A stretch of DNA of 64,000 bases, from NCBI GenBank assembly GCA_026874595.1, contig CM049322.1, forward strand, positions 47,029,840 through 47,093,839, read 5' to 3'. Positions 11,407-22,800 of the stretch are shown in pieces (the stretch's first letter is position 1; each line of letters starts with the position of its first letter). The position numbers and the translations under genes are program-made. The DNA is from Sipunculus nudus. Lineage: Eukaryota > Annelida > Sipuncula > Golfingiida > Sipunculidae. The notes under the pieces were generated by a model. That model was not told the DNA's origin. It worked only from the letters and a program-made list of their open reading frames with translations, and ran no database searches.

Positions 11407-13157
11407 ATGGTTACCCTCTTTGGACTTCTTGTTTTGACTGCTGTTGCTTACGGTAAGTTTTAAACAAGTTAAAATAGAAACGATAAGGCTATATTAAGAT
11501 ATTTGTTTCAGTTTCTAAATAGTTTTTTTTAATTAAAATCTGATTGAAATCACCCTTAATTCAGAAACAAAAAGCAACATACTAAAATGTACGCAAAGGT
11601 TTATGACGATTCAACCAGGCAATTGACACATAATTAAAACCGTTTATCCTCGAATACAGGTCACAGTGACCTAATTTTATGTTTCCTTTGAATATAGCAT
11701 AGGGCCTCCTAAATAATTATATTCTGAATATGAGATATCTAATTGAAAGATTATAATCAGGAAATATGAAGAAACAAATTAACCTCTGGATAACCGGATC
11801 ATCTAACAATCTCTATATTGAAACAAAAATATATTACTTTATTGCCCTAAAAGGTGAAGGGGACGCAGGTTTGGAGGATGCCTGCAAGTCTACCTTGAAA
11901 CAATGCTATTGATCTGTCCCTTAACATTTTACAATACCTTGTAATAATGTCCAGCTTAATGTCGCAGGATTATATGATTTATCCCCTGACATTTGCTAAA
12001 TTTGAACTTACACAGACCATTTACATTTTGTAAAAAGTATGATATATAGCCAGTCTGAGAAGGCCAAACTTTTATTAGTTTCATGTTAATTTTAATACAA
12101 AACCTCAACATTTTAATTATATGTGATAATACATGATGTTTCTTAATCTTTAAACTCTTTAAATATCGAAACTACACTATATTGTATTTTTACCTTCAAA
12201 CTGAAAATACACCACAAGTTTATTGACAATAGAATTATTATGTTAATATAAAAGAATCTTCTTCAACAACTGTCTGGTAGATGATTTGATGTGACCTTTG
12301 ACCTTTTATCTCCTGTCCAGGCGAGGACGTCGGGTGCAGTGATACGTCCAGGGACGGGCGTGACGGCACGTGCGTCCAAAGGGGATGCTGTAGATTTGAC
12401 TTCCAAGTGACTGACGCCAATCTATGCGACGGATCAAACGAGGTGTGCTGTTACCAAGACAACACATGTGAGAACAATTTTTGAACAAACAGTTTTATAA
12501 CAGATAAATAATCTGTTTACAGTGCAACACAACATCTTAGGATGGGATAAATAACATAAACAAATACTGAGTGGTCATGTAAACATAGTCATACATATAT
12601 GTTATTATATGTATTTTATATATTATTTCTGTATGAAATGTGTTGAGAATGAAATGCCTGGTCATTTTTTTTTTGTTTTAATAACACTCTAAAATTAAAG
12701 TTCTTCTGATGTATGTTTTGAACAAGGTTTTTCAAGGTGATAATTTAAAAATTTAATGATATAGGATTTATGCTTGCTTTATTCTTGGCCTGATAACAGG
12801 TGGCACTGGCGGCGGCGGAAGTGGTCAGTACACGTGTTACGGTGACATGACGCTGCTAAGCCCAACTGGCGCCAGCTCCGACACAGCCAGACAGGACGGC
12901 CTCTCCTATACCGGTCAGTGAGCTTACATAAACATACGTACATACACCCCTATATACACCTAAGATACAATATTAAAAGTTATGCCATACCAATACAGGA
13001 ATTAGTATTGCGGTGATATCATATGTAAGACATAGCGCTGAGTGAAAAACAAAGACATAGTAGTATAGTGTTAAAAAATAAGAAATAATATTATATTTTG
13101 ATTTTTCTATGCAGAAAATAATCGAATCGCCTTCGGTACAATATAAACATACATACT

Positions 13158-13224
<67 letters not shown>

Positions 13225-16200
13225 ATATTTATTTATATATATAAGTTTAAGCTAATATATTTATTCTACTAAATTTTTATATCTCTATATGCTATTTTTC
13301 TATGCTTTTTCTATACCATGGGAAGGACCAGCCCCATCAGCAAACCTCCCTATAGGCTTACGTATTGCCTTTGCACATCATTAAATGGAGATATACGCCT
13401 TTGCAAGCCTTCATCATTGTTAGTTTAACACTGAAATTTTATATATCGAAGGTTTCAGGCCCCACCCCGCATTCATCCGTACCTTTGCCACAGCCACGTC
13501 AACAACTAACATGTGATTTCACTTAAAGGGGCCTTATCACCTATACAGTACGTTAGGTGATTTTGAAAAAGAAAAACAATTGGAAACCCGCCACAGCCCG
13601 GATATATGGCTCATTCGACATTTTTGTGAATAATAATCAAAATATACATACACAGGGAGTAAATAAAGAGATATAAGTTGATTGCGGCTGATTTTTTTTT
13701 TTTTTTAATTGTATTTTTTGACAGGAGTCCGTGCTTCCAACACCATGGTCTCTAACGACATTGATGAATTGGACAGAATCAGGAACTGTTATGACCAGGT
13801 CGGACGGAAACACTGTAAGTAAATCAATCCTGATACCTTTAAACCACAAGACAATAGGATCAAGTACATACTGAATAGACTTACGTAACCTGCATATAAA
13901 TAAATAATAGGAGACATCAATATATACTGCCGGAATGTAGGTCTACATACTTCGGATAAAGAAACAAGAACCGACTTTAAAAAAGTGATGCGATAAAATA
14001 TGCTAACTATGACGATATTAAACGGTTGCTTCAATTTGTCGAATACTAAACCTGAAAAGCTGGTATTAAGGAGAGGAGACCTACTACTTGCTGTTTACGA
14101 CTACCAAAAAAATGGTCGCTTACCTGTCTTGGATTGTCGTCCAGGTTTGAACCCCGCCCTGATCGCTGCCCTGGCCAGCCGTGAGTCACGTGGTGGAAGG
14201 CTGCTCCGTAGCACAAACGGCTGGGGTGACTGTGGCAGCGGAGAATGCAGAGCCTACGGCATCCTCCAAGTAAGTGACTGTGTCATCGTTAAGTATAGGT
14301 CTGTGACTGTGTAACCGTAAGGTGAAGGTCAGCGATTGTGTCTCTATAAGGAAAAGGTCAGTGACTATGTCTCAATAGAGTATTGGTCAGTGACTGTGTC
14401 TCTATAAAGAATAGGTCAGTGACTGTGTCTCTATTAAGTATAGGTCAGTGACTGTGTCTCAATAGAGTATAGGTCAGTGACTGTGTCTCTATAAAGAATA
14501 TGTCAGTGATTGTGACTCCATAAAGTATAGGTCAGTGACTGTGTCTCTATCAGGAAAAGGTCAGTGACTATGTCTAAATAGAGTATAGGTCAGTGACTGT
14601 GTCTCTATAAAGAATATGTCAGTGATTGTGACTCCATAAAGTATAGGTCAGTGACTGTGTCTCTATCAGGAAAAGGTCAGTGACTATGTCTAAATAGAGT
14701 ATAGCTCAGTGACTGTGTCTCTATCAGGAAAAAGTCAATGACTGTGTCTCTATAAAGTATAGGTAAGTGACTGTGTCTCTATCAGGAAAAGGTCAGTGAC
14801 TGTGTCTCTATAAAGTATAGGTCAGTGACTGTGTCTCTATCAGGAAAAGGTCAGTGACTGTGTCTCTATAAAGTATAGGTCAGTGACTATGTCTAAATAG
14901 AGTATAGGTCAGTGACTGTGTCTCTATAAAGAATAGGTCAGTGACTGTGTCTCTATAAAGTATAGGTCAGTGACTGTGTCTCTATCAGGAAAAGGTCAGT
15001 GACTGTGACTCTATAAAGTATAGGTCAGTGACTATGTCTAAATAGAGTATAGGTCAGTGACTGTGTCTCTATAAAGAATAGGTCAGTGATTGTGTCTCCA
15101 TAAAGTATAGGTCAGTGACTGTGTCTCTATAAAGTATAGGTCAGTGACTGTGTCTCTATCAGGAAAAGGTCAGTGACTGTGTCTCTATAAAGTATAGGTC
15201 AGTGACTATGTCTAAATAGAGTATAGGTCAGTGACTGTGTCCCTATAAAGAATAGGTCAGTGACTGTGTCTCTATAAAGTATAGGTCAGTGACTGTGTCT
15301 CTATCAGGAAAAGGTCAGTGACTGTGACTCTATAAAGTATAGGTCAGTGACTATGTCTAAATAGAGTATAGGTCAGTGACTGTGTCTCTATAAAGAATAG
15401 GTCAGTGACTGTGTCTCTATAAAGTATAGGTCAGTGACTGTGTCTCTATCAGGAAAAGGTCAGTGACTGTGACTCTATAAAGTATAGGTCAGTGACTATG
15501 TCTAAATAGAGTATAGGTCAGTGACTGTGTCTCTATAAAGAATAGGTCAGTGATTGTGTCTCCATAAAGTATAGGTCAGTGACTGTGTCTCTATAAAGTA
15601 TAGGTCAGTGACTGTGTCTCTATCAGGAAAAGGTCAGTGACTGTGTCTCTATAAAGTATAGGTCAGTGACTATGTCTAAATAGAGTATAGGTCAGTGACT
15701 GTGTCCCTATAAAGAATAGGTCAGTGACTGTGTCTCTATAAAGTATAGGTCAGTGACTGTGTCTCTATCAGGAAAAGGTCAGTGACTGTGACTGTATAAA
15801 GTATAGGTCAGTGACTATGTCTAAATAGAGTATAGGTCAGTGACTGTGTCTCTATAAAGAATAGGTCAGTGACTGTGTCTCTATAAAGTATAGGTCAGTG
15901 ACTGTGTCTCTATCAGGAAAAGGTCAGTGACTGTGTCTCTATAAAGTATAGGTCAGTGACTATGTCTAAATAGAGTATAGGTCAGTGACTGTGTCTCTAT
16001 AAAGAATAGGTCAGTGACTGTGTCTCTATAAAGTATAGGTCAGTGACTGTGTCTCTATCAGGAAAAGGTCAGTGACTGTGACTCTATAAAGTATAGGTCA
16101 GTGACTATGTCTAAATAGAGTACAGGTCAGTGACTGTGTCTCTATAAAGAATAGGTCAGTGACTGTGTCTCTATAAAGTATAGGTCAGTGACTGTGTCTC

Positions 16201-19200
16201 TATAAAGTATAGGTCAGTGACTGTGTCTCTATCAGGAAAAGGTCAGTTACTGTGTCTCTATAAAGTATAGGTCAGTGACTATGTCTAAATAGAGTATAGG
16301 TCAGTGACTGTGTCTCTATAAAGAATAGGTCAGTGACTGTGTCTCTATAAAGTATAGGTCAGTGACTGTGTCTCTATCAGGAAAAGGTCAGTGACTGTGA
16401 CTCTATAAAGTATAGGTCAGTGACTATGTCTAAATAGAGTATAGGTCAGTGACTGTGTCTCTATAAAAAATAGGTCAGTGACTGTGTGTCTATAAAGTAT
16501 AGGTCAGTGACTGTGTCTCTATAAAGTATAGGTCAGTGACTGTGTCTCTATCAGGAAAAGGTCAGTGACTGTGTCTCTATAAAGTATAGGTCAGTGACTG
16601 TGTCTCTATCAGGAAAAGGTCAGTGACTGTGTCTCTATAAAGTATAGGTCAGTGACTATGTCTAAATAGAGTATAGGTCAGTGACTGTGTCTCTATAAAG
16701 AATAGGTCAGTGACTGTGTCTCTATAAAGTTTAGGTCAGTGACTGTGTCTCTATCAGGAAAAGGTCAGTGACTGTGTCTCTACAACGTATAGGTCAGTGA
16801 CTATGTCTAAATAGAGTATAGGTCAGTGACTGTGTCTCTATAAAGAATAGGTCAGTGACTGTGTCTCTATAAAGTTTAGGTCAGTGACTGTATCTCTATC
16901 AGGAAAAGGTCCGTGACTGTGTCTCTATCAGGAAAAGGTCAGTGATTGTTTCTCTATAAAGTATAGGTCAGTGACTATGTCTAAATAGAGTATAGGTCAG
17001 TGACTGTGTCTCTATAAAGAATAGGTCAGTGACTGTGTCTCTATAAAGTATAGGTCAGTGACTGTGTCTCTATCAGGAAAAGGTCAGTGACTGTGTCTCT
17101 ATAAAGAATAGGTCAGTGACTGTGTCTCAACAGAGTATAGGTCAGTGACTGTGTCGCAATAGAGTATAGGTCAGTGACTGTGTCGCAATAGAGTATAGGT
17201 CAGTGACTGTGCCTCTATAAAGTATAGGTCAGTGACTGTGTCTCTATAAATTATAGGTCAGTGACTGTGCCTCTATAAAGTATAGGTCAGTGACTGTGTC
17301 TCTGTCAGGAGAAGGTCAGTGACTATGTCTAAATAGAGTATAGATCAGTGACTGTGTCTCTATAAAGAATAGGTCAGTGACTGTGTCTCTATAAAGTTTA
17401 GGTCAGTGACTGTGTCTTTATCAGGGAAAGGTCAGTGACTATGTCTAAATAGAGTATAGGTCAGTGACTGTGTCTCTATTAAGAATAGGTCAGTGACTGT
17501 GTCTCCATGAAGTATAGGTCAGTGACTGTGTCTCCATAAAGAATAGGTCAGTGACTGTGCCTCTATAAAGTATAGGTCAGTGACTGTGCCTCTATAAAGT
17601 ATAGATCAGTGACTGTGTCTCTATCAGGAAAAGGTCAGTGACTATGTCTAAATAGAGTATAGATCAGTGACTGTGTCTCTATAAAGAATAGGTCAGTGAC
17701 TGTGCCTCTATAAAGTATAGATCAGTGACTGTGTCTCTATCAGTGAAAGGTCAGTGACTATGTCTAAATAGAGTATAGGTCAGTGACTGCGTCTCTATAA
17801 AGAATAGGTCAGTGACTGTGTCTCTATAAAGTATAGGTCAGTGCATGTGTCTCTATAAAGAATAGGTCAGTGACTGTGTCTCTATAAAGAATAGGTCAGT
17901 GACTGTGTCTCTATCAGGAAAAGGTCAGTGACTATGTCTAAATAGAGTATAGATCAGTGACTGTGTCTCTATAAAGAATAGGTCAGTGACTGTGTCTCTA
18001 TAAAGTTTAGGTCAGTGACTGTGCCTCTATAAAGAATAGGTCAGTGACTGTGTCTAAATAAAGTATAGGTCAGTGACTGTGCCTCTATAAAGTATAGGTC
18101 AGTGACTGTGTCTCTATCAGGAAAAGGTCAGTGACTATGTCTAAATAGAGTATAGGTCAGTGACTGTGTCTCTATAAAGAATAGGTCAGTGACTGTGTCT
18201 CCATAAAGTATAGGTCAGTGACTGTGTCTCCATAAAGAATAGGTCAGTGACTGTGCCTCTATAAAGTATAGGTCAGTGACTGTGCCTCTATAAAGTATAG
18301 ATCAGTGACTGTGTCTCTATCAGGAAAAGGTCAGTGACTATGTCTAAATAGAGTATAGATCAGTGACTGTGTCTCTATAAAGAATAGGTCAGTGACTGTG
18401 TCTCTATAAAGTTTAGGTCAGTGACTGTGTCTTTATCAGGGAAAGGTCAGTGACGATGTCTAAATAGAGTATAGGTCAGTGACTGTGTCTCTATAAAGAA
18501 TAGGTCAGTGACTGTGTCTCCATAAAGTATAGGTCAGTGAATGTGTCTCTATAAAGTATAGGTCAGTGACTGTGTCTCTATCAGGAAAAGGTCAGTGACT
18601 ATGTCTAAATAGAGTATAGATCAGTGACTGTGTCTCTATAAAGAATAGGTCAGTGACTGTGTCTCTATAAAGTTTAGGTCAGTGACTGTGTCTTTATCAG
18701 GGAAAGGTCAGTGACTATGTCTAAATAGAGTATAGGTCAGTGACTGTGTCTCCATAAAGTATAGGTCAGTGACTGTGTCTCCATAAAGAATAGGTCAGTG
18801 ACTGTGCCTCTATAAAGTATAGGTCAGTGACTGTGCCTCTATAAAGTATAGATCAGTGACTGTGTCTCTATCAGGAAAAGGTCAGTGACTATGTCTAAAT
18901 AGAGTATAGATCAGTGACTGTGTCTCTATAAAGAATAGGTCAGTGACTGTGTCTCTATAAAGTTTAGGTCAGTGACTGTGTCTTTATCAGGGAAAGGTCA
19001 GTGACTATGTCTAAATAGAGTATAGGTCAGTGACTGTGTCTCTATAAAGAATAGGTCAGTGACTGTGTCTCCATAAAGTATAGGTCAGTGAATGTGTCTC
19101 TATAAAGTATAGGTCAGTGACTGTGTCTCTATCAGGAAAAGGTCAGTGACTATGTCTAAATAGAGTATAGATCAGTGACTGTGTCTCTATAAAGAATAGG

Positions 19201-19789
19201 TCAGTGTCTGTGTCTCTATAAAGTTTAGGTCAGTGACTGTGTCTTTATCAGGGAAAGGTCAGTGACTATGTCTAAATAGAGTATAGGTCAGTGACTGTGT
19301 CTCTATAAAGAATAGGTCAGTGACTGTGTCTCCATAAAGTATAGGTCAGTGAATGTGTCTCTATAAAGTATAGGTCAGTGACTGTGTCTGTATCAGGAAA
19401 AGGTCAGTGACTATGTCTAAATAGAGTATAGATCAGTGACTGTGTCTCTATAAAGAATAGGTCAGTGACTGTGTCTCTATAAAGTTTAGGTCAGTGACTG
19501 TGTCTTTATCAGGGAAAGGTCAGTGACTATGTCTAAATAGAGTATAGGTCAGTGACTGTGTCTCCATAAAGTACAGGTTCATGATTGTATTACAGTATTC
19601 TATTGATTTAATTTCTATTTTTCAACGTCACGTATATTAACAAACTATTGTTACATCATTATAATGCCACGAATCGTAAGTTACCAAAATATAATATATA
19701 TTATACATGTTAGATGTACACAGGCCAACTGAATAAATTGTAAGAAAAAATATTAACATTGTTAAAACCAATAATATATATATATATAT

Positions 19790-19853
<64 letters not shown>

Positions 19854-22800
19854 AGACCGATGTTTTAGTTATATAGCGTGTTTGTTTTATAGCAACAGTG
19901 CTGTAAAACTTCATAGATTCAGAGTTGCACGCATGTGAATTTATATATTTTTAACGATTATTATCAGTCTTCTTAATGCTTACTTTCATTTTTCTCTTTT
20001 TTTTACATCTTTTAGTCTTGTGCAATTTGTATTGTTACAACTATATGGCATATGTTAATTATTATAAAAGAATTGTACATTATAAAGCACGTTTGAACAC
20101 TCTCAGGGTGAAATTATAATAATTATATCACTAATAATAAAAAATAATATAAATAACAATAATAGTAATAATAAGATTTGTTCTAATCATATATTTTGTG
20201 TTTACAGTGTGACATCTACACATCGGGCCTCGGCAGCCGCTGTACCGCCTATCCCTGGGACAGCTGTGAACACATGGATATGATGATTAATGAGGTGTTC
20301 CTGCCCAAGGTCCGTGGGGTCCAGAATAAACACCCAAGCTGGCTGAAGGAGAGACAGCTCCAAGGTAAATATCCCGGTCAAAAACACGTAATATGACGTG
20401 GTTACTCCCCATGCTGTAGTGACTCTCCATGACGTACTAACCTACCGTGATGTAGTGACTGTCCCTAATGCAGAGATTCTCCGTGATGTAATGACTCTCT
20501 GTGATGTAATGAATCTCCGTGATGTAGTGACTCCGTGATGTAGCGACTCTCTGTGATGTAGTGATTCCCCATGATGTAGTGACTATCCTTGATGAAGTAA
20601 CTCTCCTTGATGTAGTAACTCCCCATGATGTAGTGACTCTCCGTGATATGTGACTCTCCTTGATGTAGTGACTCTCTGTGATGTAATGAATCTCCGTGAT
20701 GTCGTGTCTGTCCGTGATGTCGGACTCTCTGTGATTCAGTGACTCTCGATGATGAAGTGACACCCCATGATGTAGTGACGCTCCACGATGTAGTGACTCT
20801 CCTTGATGAAGTAACTCTCCTTGATGTAGTAACTCCCCATGATGAAGTGACTCTCCTTTATAGAGTGGCTAACCATGATAAATGCTTCTCCTTGATGTAG
20901 TGACTCTCCATGATGTAGTGACTCTCCCTGATGCAGTGTCTCTCCTTGATGAAATGACTCTCTATGATCTAGTGACTCTCTTAGATGTAATGAATCTGCG
21001 TGATGTAGTGTCTGTCCGTGATGTCGGACTCTCTGTGATGTAGTGACTCTCGGTGATGAAGTGACACCCCATGATGTAGTGACGCTCCACGATGTAGTGA
21101 CTCTCCATGATGTAGTGACTCATCCTGATGCAGTGTCTCTCCTTGATGTAATGACTCTCTGTGATATATTGACACTCGATGCTGAAGTGACACCCCATGA
21201 TGTAGTGACGCTCCACGATGTAGTGACTCTCCTTGATGAAGTAACTCTCCTTGATGTAGTTACTCCCAATGATGAAGTGACTCCCCTTTATAGAGTGACT
21301 CACCATGATTAAATGCTTCTCCTTGATGTAGTGAATCTCCATGATGTAGTGACTCTCCCTGACGCAGTGTCTCTCCTTAATGAAATGACTCTCTGTGATG
21401 TAGTGACTCTCTATGATGTAATGAATCTGCGTGATGTAATGTCTGTCCGTGCTGTCGGACTCTTTGTGATGTATTGACACTCGATGATGAAGTGACAACC
21501 CATGATGTAGTGACTCTCCTTGATGAAGTGACTCTTCATGATGTAGTGACTCTCCGTGATGTAGTGACTCTCCGTGATGTAGTGACTCTCCGTGATGTAG
21601 TGACTCTCCGTGATGTATTGACCCCAGGTGGTGAAGTAACACTGCGTGACGTTATGATCCCCCATGATGTGGTGATTCTACGTGAAGCATTGATTGTGTA
21701 TGACCTAATGATTCTTCATGACGAAGATATTCTCTAAAACGCAGTGACTAAATGACTGTTGTAATGACTCTTTCATGGCGTACCAACCTATCATGATCAA
21801 ATAACTCAACTTGATAATGTAACTCTCCGTGACGAAGAGACTCTACATGATGAAGTGAAGCTCCATGATGTAGTGACTCTCCGTGATGTGTGACTCTCCG
21901 TAATGTAGTGACTCTCTGTGATGTAATGAATCTCCGTGATGTAGTGTCTGTCCGTGATGTCGGACTCTCTGTGATGTAGTGACTCTCAGTGATGAAGTGA
22001 CACCCCATGATGTAGTGACGCTCCACGATGTAGTGACTCTCCTTGATGAAGTAACTCTCCTTGATGTAGTAACTCCCCATGATGAATGGATTCTCCTTTA
22101 TAGAGTGACTCACCATTATTAAATGCTTCTCCTTGATGTAGTGACTCTCCATGATGTAGTGACTCATCCTGATGCAGTGTCTCTCCTTGATGTAATGACT
22201 CTCTGTGTTGTAGTGACTCTCTGTGATGTATTGACACTCGATGATGAAGTGACACCCCATGATGTAGTGACTCTTCATGATGTAGTGACTCTCCGTGATG
22301 TGTGACTCTCTTTGATGTAGTAACTCTCCTTGATGTAGTGACTCTCCGTGATGTAGTGACTCTCCGTGATGTATTGTCCCCAGGTGGTGAAGTAACTCTG
22401 ACACCCCATGATGTGGAGATTCTAAGTGAAGCATTGATTGTGTATGACCTAGTGATTCTTTATGAAGGAGATATTCTGTAAAACGCAGTGACTAAGTGAC
22501 TGTTGTAATGAATATTTCATGGCAAACTGACCTACCATGATTAAGTAACTCAACTTGATAATGTAACTCCTCGTGCCGAAGAGACGCTACATGATGAAGT
22601 GAAGCTCAATGAAGTAGTGACACTTTGTGATGCAGTGACTCTCCGTGACGTTGTTACTTTCCAAGATGTAATGACTCTTTGTGACGATATGACCCTCCAT
22701 GACATGGTGATTCTATAGAGAGCATTGATTGCATAAGACCTGGGGTTCCATCTGACGTAATTATTCTCTATTACGCAGTGACTTAGTGGCTGGTGTCATG

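Noticed and set aside
14000-14314. Single 104-residue plus-strand frame taken as a gene
   Set aside because: Only its middle (14145-14269) is lysozyme exon 5; the flanks are intron.
14270-19576. CRISPR-like array
   Set aside because: Units abut with no unique spacers, and the DNA is plainly animal.
20962-22434. Minus-strand frames of 226 and 228 residues rich in SLHH repeats
   Set aside because: They are a by-product of an 18-bp (six-codon) satellite inside lysozyme intron 6. Several other frames of the same array are equally open.
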